Shown: one piece after another, positions 18,635-27,536 of the stretch
Numbering within the stretch: the stretch's first letter is position 1
Layout: each line of letters opens with the position of its first letter
Assembly (NCBI GenBank): GCA_014381825.1
Contig: JACNKX010000114.1
Location: 1 to 64,000, forward strand
Length of the DNA stretch: 64,000 nt
Reading direction: 5' to 3'
DNA from: Planctomycetota bacterium
GTDB taxonomy: Bacteria; Planctomycetota; Planctomycetia; Pirellulales; Pirellulaceae
Notes under the pieces: model-generated
Told to the model about the DNA's origin: nothing
Seen by the model: only the letters and a program-made list of their open reading frames with translations
Databases searched by the model: none
Made by a program: the position numbers and the translations under genes

Positions 18635-19945
18635 GTGCCGATTGTGCCGATTACGAAAGGTGTCGTGTCGGGCCAGTTGCCGATGCGACTTCAACGTTTC
18701 TGGAACGTCTTAGACCATAGATGCGAATCAAAGATGCAAAACATCGTTAACGAAAAGCCTTACCAATTCGTTCCACCTCACCGAGGTACGTGGTGGCCAA
18801 GCTTTATTCAGCGCTTCGATCTCTATGGGAGATGGCTCCGGAAGAGTGAAGGTGTGGTCAGCTACGAACTGCGACATGAGGAACGGCTGAGAGAGTCGCT
18901 CGACGCGGGAAGCGGCATCATGCTCGCCCCGAATCACTGCCGACCAGGCGATCCGCTGGTTTTGGGATGGTTGGCTCGGGATGTCGGTTTCCATGTGTAT
19001 GCGATGGCAAGTTGGCATCTGTTCACTCAGGACTGGTTTACCAGTTGGGCGATTCGCAAAATGGGTGGCTTCAGTGTCTATCGCGAAGGCATTGATCGAC
19101 AGGCGATTAACACCGCGATCGAGATACTAGAGAAAGCGGAACGCCCGCTCGTCCTCTTCCCGGAAGGTGCTGTTAGCCGAACGAACGACCGGCTGCACGC
19201 GTTGTTGGATGGAGTGGCGTTTATCGCTCGAACCGCCGCCAAACGCCGCGCTAAGCATGTCGAGGGTGGGAAGGTAGTTGTTCATCCAATCGCCATCAAA
19301 TACTTGTTTCGTGGCAACTTGGAAATGGTCGCTGACGAAGTTCTTTCGGACATCGAGCGTCGATTCTCATGGCTTCCGCAATGCCAATTGAATGTGTACG
19401 AACGCATCGTCAAGGTGGGTAGAGGTTTGCTGTGTCTCAAGGAAATCGAGCACTTTGGACAGGAGCAAGCGGGACGGTTCGAAGATCGCCTGACTGGGTT
19501 AGTCGACCGATTGCTTCAGCCGCTCGAAGAAGAATGGATTGGTCGCGCGCAATCTGGATCGGTTGTTCCTCGTGTCAAAGCATTGCGCATGAAGTTGATG
19601 CCTGACATGGTGAATGGCGAACTGCCGGAAGAGGAGCGGCAACGTCGGTGGAAGCAACTCACCGACATCTACGTAGCACAACAGGTTTCATGTTATCCTT
19701 CCGATTATCTGGCAAGGCCTTCGGTTGATCGCTTTTTGGAAACGCTGGAACGGTATGAAGAAGACTTGACTGACAAAGCTCGCGTACACGGTTCGCTTCA
19801 CGCGATCATCGAAGTTGGCGAGCCGATCGAAGTCAGTCCGAAGCGGGATCGGAATGCCAAAGTCGATCCTCTGATGGCACGAATCGAATGCGACCTACAA
19901 TCAATGCTCGCGCGGTTGGCGGATGAATCTCCCCTCATTCCGTAG
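18635..19945 (+). CDS. 1-acyl-glycerol-3-phosphate acyltransferase-like (PlsC) protein
   Basis: A 436-residue protein with the PlsC acyltransferase signature: N-H101-x4-D106 (LAPNHCRPGD), a GGFSVYREG block (motif II), LVLFPEGAVSR (motif III) and VHPIAIKYLF (motif IV). The C-terminal half (about 240-436) is an extension without a recognised domain. GTG 18635 has a well-placed GGAGA at 18623-18627, which supports this start over internal ATGs at 18683 and 18728. It probably acylates a glycerolipid or related acceptor at the inner membrane; it has no clear transmembrane helix. Confidence 0.82.
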   Translation: MPIVPITKGVVSGQLPMRLQRFWNVLDHRCESKMQNIVNEKPYQFVPPHRGTWWPSFIQRFDLYGRWLRKSEGVVSYELRHEERLRESLDAGSGIMLAPNHCRPGDPLVLGWLARDVGFHVYAMASWHLFTQDWFTSWAIRKMGGFSVYREGIDRQAINTAIEILEKAERPLVLFPEGAVSRTNDRLHALLDGVAFIARTAAKRRAKHVEGGKVVVHPIAIKYLFRGNLEMVADEVLSDIERRFSWLPQCQLNVYERIVKVGRGLLCLKEIEHFGQEQAGRFEDRLTGLVDRLLQPLEEEWIGRAQSGSVVPRVKALRMKLMPDMVNGELPEEERQRRWKQLTDIYVAQQVSCYPSDYLARPSVDRFLETLERYEEDLTDKARVHGSLHAIIEVGEPIEVSPKRDRNAKVDPLMARIECDLQSMLARLADESPLIP

Positions 19946-20107
19946 GCGTGTTTGGGCAAGGTGCTTGTCACGCGGCATAATCCTCAGAAACGATGCGACC
20001 GTTTGATTGGCGATCGTGCAGCCTACGGATACGTGACGTACGCTTTTGAATTCCTGTAATGCGCGCACACGGCGCGGCAACAGGTTGATGTTGTGGGGAA
20101 CACTGCG

Positions 20108-21331
20108 ATGGTTACGATCGTCTTCGCGCTTGCCGCCGCCAATCTGGGCTTGGGGTTTGCGCTCGCGATGGCGCTTGATCGACTCGCGGTATGGTCGATT
20201 CCTGGATCGGAGGGCGGAGTTGGAGCTGGCGGACGGGGTGACGGCGCGCGGTCGGAGGGTGAAGGTGACGAACGCGCGACGGTACGGAGTGACGATTGGT
20301 CTCAGAAACTCAAGCTCGCAGAGGTCGATCCCAAATCAGCCGTCGAAAGGCTGCTATGGATCGTCAAGTTGGAAACGAGTTCTCATCGCGAACACCTGAT
20401 CGGGCTAGACCGAGCGTTCTTCGACCCGATTTCGCCGCAACTGATTGCTAAAGAATTAAGGCAAAGGCTCGAAGCGTTTCATCTGCTCCTGGAGTCCTGG
20501 ATTGCCGAAGCAGACGCAGAGAGGGAGCAGCCGAGCCCCACTCGCGATGCGCTGGAAGAGCTGCTCCTAGATCAGGCGTTTCAGTTGAAGTCGTGCGCCG
20601 ACGGACTCGCCGACGCAGGCCGCGACGAAGTCGCAAGGCAACTAGCCACGGCGATGGCCCTAATCAATGGTTTGCGTGATCGGGCCGATGAGATCCTGTG
20701 TCAATTGTTAACGCAGCAAGACCGACTACACACCATTGCCGACCGGTATCGAACATATGGCGAGCGAACTACGTTGACTCGACTCGGCCTTGCCTCGCTG
20801 TTTGATGAATGGTGGTCCGAAGACGAAGAGCACGTTCGCCTCGTAAGCCTCGTGATGCTTGACCTAGACCGTTTCGAGCCGTTTACACGAAGGGTCGGTG
20901 CTGCTCGGGGCGACGTCGCGCTGCTGCGTTTTGGGGACATGTTACACGATCTCTTACGCAAAGATCGTGGATTCGATAGAGTTGCTCGCTTCAGTGGTCA
21001 GAGATTCGTCATGTTCTTGGGAGATACTTCATCCAAGAATGCTTCGAAAGGAGCCGAACGGATCCGGCAGACGATCGAAGCAACATCCTTTAGCATGGGC
21101 GAAGAAACATCGGAAGTTACAGCAAGTCTTGCTGTGGTCGAGGTCGGCAAATCGGAAGGGCCAGACGACTTCATCGTGAGACTCGAATCAACATTGAGCG
21201 ACTGTAAGAAGGCTGGCGGTAATTGCAGTCAGCTAAATTCGGGCGACGAGTCTGTACGGATTGAGCTGCCACAGTATCAGGTCAACGTCCACGTAATTGA
21301 GTTGGACGAAGAAGTCCTGCAGGTGTGCTGA
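20108..21331 (+). CDS. GGDEF-domain protein with degenerate active site
   Basis: A 407-residue protein with an N-terminal membrane helix (about 1-24, VTIVFALAAANLGLGFALAMAL), a helical linker (about 60-225) and a C-terminal GGDEF fold (about 230-385; LVMLDLDRFEPFTRRVGAARGDVALLRFG). The catalytic GGDEF loop reads S-G-Q-R-F (residues 296-300), so diguanylate cyclase activity is unlikely and it may be a c-di-GMP- or nucleotide-binding receptor. Start ATG 20108 follows GGGGAA with good spacing. It is convergent with prmC, 13 bp apart. Confidence 0.8.
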   Translation: MVTIVFALAAANLGLGFALAMALDRLAVWSIPGSEGGVGAGGRGDGARSEGEGDERATVRSDDWSQKLKLAEVDPKSAVERLLWIVKLETSSHREHLIGLDRAFFDPISPQLIAKELRQRLEAFHLLLESWIAEADAEREQPSPTRDALEELLLDQAFQLKSCADGLADAGRDEVARQLATAMALINGLRDRADEILCQLLTQQDRLHTIADRYRTYGERTTLTRLGLASLFDEWWSEDEEHVRLVSLVMLDLDRFEPFTRRVGAARGDVALLRFGDMLHDLLRKDRGFDRVARFSGQRFVMFLGDTSSKNASKGAERIRQTIEATSFSMGEETSEVTASLAVVEVGKSEGPDDFIVRLESTLSDCKKAGGNCSQLNSGDESVRIELPQYQVNVHVIELDEEVLQVC

Positions 21332-21344
21332 CTTTAATTGCAGT

Positions 21345-22229
21345 TCACCCAGCTCGCCGCTTTGCTACGACAACTCGTGCAAGGCCGGCCAGATCCTTGA
21401 GCGTTTGGGGCTCTTCGAAATCACCGTGCGCTCGTATGATCTGATGCGTCTGCGGCTCGATCATTGGACTCACTTCGAACAACAGGTATCCATCGGGAAC
21501 GAGTCGTTCGGCAGCCGCTGGTACCAAACGCTGGATGATCTCCGTTCCAGTTGCTCCTCCGCAGAGCGCGAGGTGTGGTTCGTAGCTCGCAACTTCTGGT
21601 CGCAGTTCCTGCATCTCCGGTTCGCTAACGTACGGAGGATTGGTGGCGATCAAGTCGAACCGCCGATCGTCGAGTTGGGCGAATAGATCGCTTTCGATCA
21701 ACTCGACTCGGTCGCCGACACCGTGTGTATCGATATTGTTTCTGGCGACGTGGAGGGCCTTTGAGCTGACATCGATCGCGGTGACGTTACACTTGGGGAC
21801 GTTCTTCGCCGCACACACGGCAACGACGCCGCTGCCAGTTCCGACATCGGCAATCGAGAGAGAAGACTTACGAACTCGCAGCTCTTTTGCAGCGTCGAGT
21901 AACGCTACCACCAGAAGTTCGGTCTCCGGTCGTGGAATCAGAACGTCAGGTGTGACCACAAAGTCGAGCGAGAAAAACTCTCGGTGCCCGACGAGGTAGG
22001 CGACCGGCTCCCCCTCGGCCCGACGCCGTACCAACTCGCGAAACTTGGTCCGGATCGCTTCGGGGGGCTCCTCATCGAACGCCGTGTAGAGTTCGATGCG
22101 CTCGCAGTTACGGGCAGTTGCTAACAGAACTTCCGCATCGAGCCGAGGGCTCGTGGAATCTTTCTCTTTGAGAAAGTCCGCCGTCCATTGAAGCAGCCGG
22201 CCTACCGTCCAAGCTTCTATTTCCGACAT
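21345..22229 (-). CDS. prmC: Peptide chain release factor N5-glutamine methyltransferase
   Basis: A 294-residue HemK/PrmC enzyme that methylates the Gln of the GGQ motif in release factors using SAM. The N-terminal helical domain is followed by a Rossmann fold with IADVGTGSGVVAVCAA (SAM site) and the signature N-P-P-Y in LIATNPPYVSEPEM. It lies 17 bp downstream of prfA, its substrate gene, in the classical rpmE-prfA-prmC order. Confidence 0.93.
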   Translation of the reverse strand: MSEIEAWTVGRLLQWTADFLKEKDSTSPRLDAEVLLATARNCERIELYTAFDEEPPEAIRTKFRELVRRRAEGEPVAYLVGHREFFSLDFVVTPDVLIPRPETELLVVALLDAAKELRVRKSSLSIADVGTGSGVVAVCAAKNVPKCNVTAIDVSSKALHVARNNIDTHGVGDRVELIESDLFAQLDDRRFDLIATNPPYVSEPEMQELRPEVASYEPHLALCGGATGTEIIQRLVPAAAERLVPDGYLLFEVSPMIEPQTHQIIRAHGDFEEPQTLKDLAGLARVVVAKRRAG

Positions 22230-22246
22230 CTGGGCATCTTTCGCGA

Positions 22247-23323
22247 TCAGGCAGGTTCATCCATCGAGCCGCGTAATGCATCGCGATCATGTTCGATCAA
22301 CGCGTCGGTAACCGGTTGTAGGTCGCCCGCAATAACTTGATCCAATTTGTACAACGTAAAATTGATGCGATGATCCGTGATGCGGTTTTCCGGAAAGTTG
22401 TAAGTCCGGATGCGTTGGCTGCGATCGCCGGACCCGACAAGCGTTTTTCGGTGGTCAGAGCGTTTCTTCTCTTCTTCCGCCCGTTTTGCATCGTAGAGTT
22501 TGGACTTTAGCAATCGAAGCGCGGTCGCCAAGTTCTTGTGTTGGCTGCGCTCGTCGGAGCACTGAACCATGATCCCCGATTCGTGATGGAACAGTCGCAC
22601 GGCCGACGCGGTTTTGTTGACGTGTTGACCGCCAGGGCCGGCGCTTGCCGCATAGCGTTGAACTTCGTATTCATCTGCCGTGAGTTCGATCTCGACGTCC
22701 TCCGGTTCGGGTAAAACGGCAACCGTCGCAGCCGAGGTGTGAATGCGTCCCTTGGCTTCGGTTTCGGGGACTCGCTGTACACGGTGACCACCACTCTCGT
22801 ATTGCAATTCACGAAAGACGCTATCACCTTCGAAAGCCAAAGAGATCTCCTTAAAGCCACCCAACTCGGTCGCGCTCGAATCGAGAATCTTGAGTTTCCA
22901 ACGCTTCTTCTCAGCATGCTTCTTGTACATTTCGAATAGATCACGAGCGAACAACGCGGCTTCGTCGCCACCAGTCCCTCCACGAATCTCCATCACACAT
23001 CGAGTTCGGTTAGCGTCTTCACCCCCAATTGTTTGCTCTAAAAGCTCGTTCCAGAGACTTTCGTTTTTCCCTTCAAGATTTGCCAATTCGTCGATTGCCA
23101 TTTGACGCTCTTCTTTGTCGTCACTCTCTGCCATTTCTCGCAGCTCGGCCATCTCTTCCCTGAGTTTCCGGAAGGTTCGATACTTCGTCGTCAGTTTGGC
23201 TAGCGAACCATGTTCGCGCGCAACCGCAGCCATCCGATTCGAGTCGACTTGAACCGCCGGGTCCGACATCAGTTGCTCGAGTTCTTCGAAGCGAGCTAGT
23301 TTTTCATCGAGCATCTTGCGCAT
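22247..23323 (-). CDS. prfA: Peptide chain release factor 1
   Basis: RF1, 358 residues, terminating translation at UAA and UAG. Motifs: coiled-coil N-terminal domain, anticodon-like P-E-T in [15 protein letters not shown], and the catalytic GGQ in [19 protein letters not shown] 23323 ([15 protein letters not shown]) matches the usual N-terminus; a TTG at 23344 would only add seven residues. RF1 does not read UGA, which is relevant to the UGA recoding proposed elsewhere in the window. Confidence 0.94.
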   Translation of the reverse strand: MRKMLDEKLARFEELEQLMSDPAVQVDSNRMAAVAREHGSLAKLTTKYRTFRKLREEMAELREMAESDDKEERQMAIDELANLEGKNESLWNELLEQTIGGEDANRTRCVMEIRGGTGGDEAALFARDLFEMYKKHAEKKRWKLKILDSSATELGGFKEISLAFEGDSVFRELQYESGGHRVQRVPETEAKGRIHTSAATVAVLPEPEDVEIELTADEYEVQRYAASAGPGGQHVNKTASAVRLFHHESGIMVQCSDERSQHKNLATALRLLKSKLYDAKRAEEEKKRSDHRKTLVGSGDRSQRIRTYNFPENRITDHRINFTLYKLDQVIAGDLQPVTDALIEHDRDALRGSMDEPA

Positions 23324-23429
23324 GGGAGAGCGACTTGTCCGCAAATAGAGAACGGGATGGAGACGTTCGGCGCATCATCCGAGCCAATGGAGGGCTAACG
23401 ATGAGCCGAACAAGATAGATGCCAGACAG

Positions 23430-23690
23430 CTAGGAGTCGGCTTTGGCCTTCGCCGGCTTCTTCTTGCCAGGCTTCTGAAGGCTTGCATACGTGCCCGCGG
23501 CGAACTTGTTCTGGAACTTCTCAATACGGCCAGCGGTATCGATATACTTCAGCTTGCCGGTGAAGAAGGGATGGCACAAATTGCAAATGTCCACCTTCAA
23601 CTCACTGCGAACGCTTCTCGTCGAAAACTTGTTTCCGCAACCACAAGTTACTGCGGTATCGACGTAGTTTGGGTGAATGCCGTCCTTCAT
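23430..23690 (-). CDS. rpmE: 50S ribosomal protein L31 (zinc type)
   Basis: An 86-residue L31. ATG 23690 gives the canonical [23 protein letters not shown]-terminus (split: MKDGIHPNY, then TCGCGN). C-x-C and C-x-x-C ([12 protein letters not shown]) form the zinc site, so this is the C-plus paralogue. A Lys/Ala-rich tail ([11 protein letters not shown]) extends it slightly. First of the rpmE-prfA-prmC set. Confidence 0.94.
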   Translation of the reverse strand: MKDGIHPNYVDTAVTCGCGNKFSTRSVRSELKVDICNLCHPFFTGKLKYIDTAGRIEKFQNKFAAGTYASLQKPGKKKPAKAKADS

Positions 23691-23801
23691 GTCCCAAGTC
23701 CTTGCGTGGCGAATACTTGCTAAGCTCTGCATCGATCGCATTTCGCGAAACCGCAATAATATCATCCGACCCAAAAGACCACAAGCCGCAGCAAATCGAC
23801 G

Positions 23802-23838
23802 AAAAAAGGGCGAGCAGAAGCTCGCCCTCTCGTTTTTT
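23802..23838 (-). terminator. Rho-independent terminator (bidirectional)
   Basis: A perfect 8-bp stem GGGCGAGC / GCTCGCCC (23808-23815 and 23820-23827) with AGAA loop. On the minus strand six T follow directly (A-run 23802-23807), ending the gene at 23865-24260. On the plus strand a T-run at 23833-23838 also follows, after five bases. Confidence 0.85.
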
Positions 23839-23864
23839 GTCGAATTGTCGTAGTAATCGGCGAA

Positions 23865-24260
23865 TCACACTTCTACTTCTTCCACATCGTCAAATTCGCC
23901 GTCTAGGTCACTATCTGTGTCGCCTTCCGCCTCGGCGGCTGCTGGGACTTTGGTGGGCGTTCCGACCTGCTGGTATCCGAGATCTCGCAGCACCTCCAGA
24001 ATCTCACTGCAAGTTGGAAACATACGTCCGCTGGAGCGTTTGTACGCGTCCATAGCTTGCATGAATTCGATCTCTTGATCCGAATAATCTCGCTCACAGG
24101 TGGTGGGATCAATCTGTCGACGACGTGGTACTTTACGGCGGGGGGCCTGTCGACGTTCTTCACCGACTGGGGTGTCCGCTTGGCGGCGATCATCGCTCGC
24201 CCGACGGTCAGTTGGTTCTCGGCGATCGAGTGTAACTTCATTCTTCTTCGTGCGTGCCAC
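23865..24260 (-). CDS. Conserved hypothetical protein with charged tails
   Basis: A 131-residue protein. The start is GTG 24260, chosen because GGAGGA sits six bases upstream; longer starts lack this. The N-terminal third is very basic and repetitive ([19 protein letters not shown], then [14 protein letters not shown]). A folded-looking core follows ([22 protein letters not shown], then [15 protein letters not shown]) and an acidic tail ([18 protein letters not shown]) closes it. The core resembles the short winged-helix-like proteins often seen in planctomycetes, but I do not recognise a function. It ends in a strong terminator. Confidence 0.7.
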   Translation of the reverse strand: MARTKKNEVTLDRREPTDRRASDDRRQADTPVGEERRQAPRRKVPRRRQIDPTTCERDYSDQEIEFMQAMDAYKRSSGRMFPTCSEILEVLRDLGYQQVGTPTKVPAAAEAEGDTDSDLDGEFDDVEEVEV

Positions 24261-24521
24261 AGTATTCCTCCAAAGCATCAGCCTGCGGAATACCCGTCCA
24301 TAGGTGTGTAGAGATAGCGATCCGGCTATAGAAGTTAAAGATCGGGAGGAGCGGATGTGAAAATGAAACGTCTGGGGAAAAAGAGAGGTTGTTCTGGCCC
24401 TTGCGGGTCGCACGGATATTAGCGTCTGCGGGAACATTCCGCATTTGCGGGCGATAAGAGCGCCCGAGCCAAGCTCAAGGTGGGACGGAGCAGAGTTACC
24501 GGTTCGGCGATTGCGACGTCG

Positions 24522-25172
24522 CTAGACGATCGACAATCGCAACTTTTGGAAGATTGCCTGCGGCTGAGCAGGTTGCGGATCGGAATATCCAGGTAACGTC
24601 CGACGCAGCGTATCGAAGGCAAGATTGAAGGTGGCAGCCAAAGGACGAATGCCGCTGGCAAGTTGATCAACTGGCTCAAGCATCCCGAAGCGATTGTCCG
24701 AGAGGTGGACCACCAACTGGCGCATCAGCCTTCGCAAGTCTTCTGTTTCTTGAGAGCTCAGTTGCCGAGTCGCGATCGATTGCGGAGCGGGCGCAACCAA
24801 CGCGAGTCCTCCCGCTCCCTGCTTTCCATTTTCACGGAGCCTGATCCGTTCGCCTGCGAGCGGGAGTAGAGCGATCATGAGCGCCGCTGCCGTTGCGAGC
24901 GCAGCCACCAATAAACGCCTCTTCCTTCGGCTCTTCCCGTCGAGTCGATTCTGATCGAGAACACGAACTCCCATATCCGAAGGGCACTGCGATTGCTCTG
25001 CGGTATACATCGTATGGGCATTAATCGCGTTAAACAGTTTGCGCTGACTTCGGATGAGCGCGTCGCAAGCGTCGCATTTGCCCGCATGCTCACGAAGCAA
25101 TTCGTCCCGTTCGACGACTCGTCGGTCGTCGAGCAACTGTTGGAGTCGCTGTTCAAACTTTACGCACTGCAT
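24522..25172 (-). CDS. Zinc-finger anti-sigma factor
   Basis: A 216-residue membrane anti-sigma factor. The N-terminal zf-HC2-like motif H-x3-C-x2-C (REHAGKCDACDAL) binds the partner sigma; a single transmembrane helix follows (RLLVAALATAAALMIALLPLAG, about 92-112), then a periplasmic domain of about 100 residues. It starts at ATG 25172, overlapping the sigma gene by 20 bp, so the pair is cotranscribed and probably coupled. The signal sensed is not evident. Confidence 0.82.
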   Translation of the reverse strand: MQCVKFEQRLQQLLDDRRVVERDELLREHAGKCDACDALIRSQRKLFNAINAHTMYTAEQSQCPSDMGVRVLDQNRLDGKSRRKRRLLVAALATAAALMIALLPLAGERIRLRENGKQGAGGLALVAPAPQSIATRQLSSQETEDLRRLMRQLVVHLSDNRFGMLEPVDQLASGIRPLAATFNLAFDTLRRTLPGYSDPQPAQPQAIFQKLRLSIV

Positions 25173-25716
25173 AACTCGATTCCTCAATCACTTCACGCTG
25201 CCGAAGGAAGCGAATCAGCTCGATTCGCGCTCGGTGAATCCATGTTTTGACCGTGCCCAATGGCCGGCTCATCGCGTCAGCGATTTGCTCGTAGCTCAGC
25301 TCATGCTGGTGGAACAAGACGAAGGCTTGACGGTAATCATCTCGAAGTTGCTCAAGGCCGAGCTGTACTTCCTCTGCCAAATGCATCGCCGGCGCAGCAT
25401 CTGGACGATGGTCGGGTACCGGTTCAATGAAGGCTTGGCTTGTGGGGCGCCGACGCCGAGATGCGAGCGCGGTACGGCAACGATTGCCGGCAATCGCGAA
25501 CAACCAAGGCTCAAAATCTCGTTCGTGATCCCATTTTCCCAAATTCTTTAACACGCGAACAAACGTCTCCTGGACTGCGTCTTCAGCGTCTTGGCGGTTT
25601 CCCAACATGCGGTAGGAGAGTCCGAATACCTGGCCTTGAAAGCGCTCGACGAGCGCTAACATGGCGGATTGCTCGCCCTTAAGGCAGCGATTTACCAATA
25701 ATCGGAGATCTTCCAT
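25153..25716 (-). CDS. ECF RNA polymerase sigma factor
   Basis: A 187-residue ECF (group 4) sigma factor. Region 2 is LGNRQDAEDAVQETFVRVLKNLGKW with the D-A-E-D-A-V-Q-E-T-F signature; region 4 is a helix-turn-helix (ELSYEQIADAMSRPLGTVKTWIHRAR). The linker between them is short. ATG 25716 follows GGAGAG. It is held by the membrane anti-sigma encoded immediately downstream. Confidence 0.92.
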   Translation of the reverse strand: MEDLRLLVNRCLKGEQSAMLALVERFQGQVFGLSYRMLGNRQDAEDAVQETFVRVLKNLGKWDHERDFEPWLFAIAGNRCRTALASRRRRPTSQAFIEPVPDHRPDAAPAMHLAEEVQLGLEQLRDDYRQAFVLFHQHELSYEQIADAMSRPLGTVKTWIHRARIELIRFLRQREVIEESSYAVRKV

Positions 25717-25863
25717 CAAGCCATTCTCTCCGGCACGCTTTATCAGTTTTAGAGTGCCGGTTACTGGGTGATACCCGACGCCGAATCATGTGGTTTCAGC
25801 GACAGAACGGAATTCGAGTCGCTTAGGTATTCTCGTCTTGGTCCGCGATCTTGGATGGCCACT

Positions 25864-25891
25864 AAAAAAGCCTGTCGCAGCGACAGGCTTT
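25864..25891 (-). terminator. Rho-independent terminator of the FHA gene
   Basis: A perfect hairpin with arms GCCTGTCGC and GCGACAGGC around 25870-25889. On the minus strand it runs into six T (A-run 25864-25869). It lies 30 bp after the stop of the FHA gene. Confidence 0.85.
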
Positions 25892-25921
25892 GATGAATCG
25901 TTACGGATCGTGCGTTTGCGA

Positions 25922-26599
25922 CTAGCGGTTGTTGAAAAACTTCTTCAACATGTCAGCCGCCGCGTCCCGCGACGAAGCCGCATCTTCTTTCTCACTCGTC
26001 GGTAACTTCCCGGGAGTCTGTTTCGCAGGCCGTTCGAGTTTCTTCGTTGCAGACTCGCCATTGTCCGATACGGGCAGGTCATCGCCGTCAACGCTGTCGA
26101 GGGTTCGCTTTGCAGCTTCGAGAGCAATACGATCCGTTTCGTCCAGCTTGAACTGCCGTGTTTCTGGGTCGGCCTTCTTCTTCTCTGATTTGTCGGCGTT
26201 GTCGCCTTCGTGCAACCATTCGTTGATGTCGAAATCTAGCGAAGCGCTATCGTCGCTAATCGTTGCGGGCGCTGCTATCGGTTCGGGCACACGCTTTCGG
26301 TTTTTGATCATGATTTCAAATTCAAGCCGCCCGATTTGCAAATGATCACCTGCTTCTAGAGATTGATCAGCGGCGAGTCGCTCGCCGTTCAAGTAGGTTC
26401 CGTTGCGGCTGTTCAGGTCACGGATGATGACTTCGTCGTCATCCTCGCTGACCAGGATCGCGCAATGATTGCGACTGATGGCTTCGCTCTTTGGACGCAT
26501 GTGACAGTCGTCGCCTCGCCCGATCAAGAAGCGTTTCACAGGAACTGCCAGTTCCTTGCCCGAGTTCTTCCCCGCGAGGACTTTTAACTTGACTTGCAT
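25922..26599 (-). CDS. FHA-domain protein
   Basis: A 225-residue cytoplasmic protein with an N-terminal forkhead-associated domain (about 1-95). Phosphothreonine-binding landmarks are present: FLIGRGDDCHM (G-R), ISRNHC (S-R-x-H) and DLNSRNGTYLNGERL (N-G). The remainder (about 100-225) is charged, low-complexity and without a domain, ending DMLKKFFNNR. ATG 26599 follows AAAGGTG. It probably docks a Ser/Thr-kinase target; no kinase is adjacent. Confidence 0.85.
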   Translation of the reverse strand: MQVKLKVLAGKNSGKELAVPVKRFLIGRGDDCHMRPKSEAISRNHCAILVSEDDDEVIIRDLNSRNGTYLNGERLAADQSLEAGDHLQIGRLEFEIMIKNRKRVPEPIAAPATISDDSASLDFDINEWLHEGDNADKSEKKKADPETRQFKLDETDRIALEAAKRTLDSVDGDDLPVSDNGESATKKLERPAKQTPGKLPTSEKEDAASSRDAAADMLKKFFNNR

Positions 26600-26798
26600 A
26601 TGCACCTTTCTTACCGATGGCGCGAGCTGCGCTGACGATGTGGAACTTGCTGCGCGGTAACGGGAGTTTGGAGTTTAAGTTGCCTCTAAACTAAACTCAT
26701 TCGCCCGATTCGCCATCGAACCTTTACCTTGCAAGGAAAAAGCTTAATGAAAAAGGAGGCAAACGTCAAATTATATAACACTTGCGGGGGAATGTTAG

Positions 26799-27536
26799 TC
26801 AACGTTTGTATGTCCAATTCTCGTCGGCGAATCTTGCACGTTCGATCTCCAACGCGAACGACGATTCGGTTTCCAGCAGGGTGGATGTCACTAGGTCGAA
26901 TCCGAATTCGCCGCTCAAATGTGCGGACCAGCGTTGTATTAACGCCCTGACATTGAGGGTGACGCCGGCGAGATCCTCTAGCCCTGGGAGGGCTTCGGCG
27001 AGAGGTGAACGAGACAGAAGGATGCTTCCGTGCTGAAGCAGCGCTCCCTGATGCCGGCGTTGGGCACTGCCGACAAATTTGGAATCGCCGATCAAAAGAT
27101 CAAGCGAGTTTCGCCGCTGAAAACAAAGGAAGTTGTCCGATTGTTCCTCCGCAGCTGCGTCACCACACAGTCGTGCTTTAATTCCATCTTCTGCCAAAGT
27201 CGCGATTAACGACAAGTGGAATTGCATTACACAGTCTTGGACCTCGGGCGAGAAGCGGTCCCGAATTGGCGTCACAAAGCTGTAGGTCAATTCATGATGA
27301 TGTATAATCGCGCCCCCTCCCGTAGCCCGGCGGATGACAGGCAGTTCTGAGCTGGGCGGATGTTCACTTCGAGCAGCGATTTTCTGGAAGTACCCCAGTG
27401 ACAAAGTCGGCTCGGCCCACTGATAGAACCGAAGCGCCGCGCCGCCGCCCTGCCCTGCCCCCAGAAGCAGCGTTTCATCGACCGCCATATTCCACGAGCC
27501 CCGAGCCGGCTCGTCGATGATCAGGCGGATGTCCAT
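26799..27536 (-). CDS. Lipoate-protein ligase family protein
   Basis: A 245-residue BPL/LplA/LipB-fold enzyme. Motifs: SWNMAVDETLL, the lipoyl-AMP-binding R-R-A-T-G-G-G-A-I-I-H (about 69-79) and the catalytic Lys in GDSKFVGSAQRRH. It closes the glycine-cleavage operon: its ATG lies inside the last 16 bp of gcvPB, so translation is probably coupled. The obvious client is the lipoyl Lys of GcvH encoded in the same operon. Whether it uses free lipoate or transfers octanoyl groups is not decidable here. Confidence 0.85.
   Translation of the reverse strand: MDIRLIIDEPARGSWNMAVDETLLLGAGQGGGAALRFYQWAEPTLSLGYFQKIAARSEHPPSSELPVIRRATGGGAIIHHHELTYSFVTPIRDRFSPEVQDCVMQFHLSLIATLAEDGIKARLCGDAAAEEQSDNFLCFQRRNSLDLLIGDSKFVGSAQRRHQGALLQHGSILLSRSPLAEALPGLEDLAGVTLNVRALIQRWSAHLSGEFGFDLVTSTLLETESSFALEIERARFADENWTYKR

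Noticed and set aside
26729-26950. Plus-strand short frame with MKKEANVKLYNTCGG.
   Set aside because: Most of it is antisense to the lipoate ligase C-terminus and it resembles nothing; the AT-rich start could be only the ligase 3' flank.
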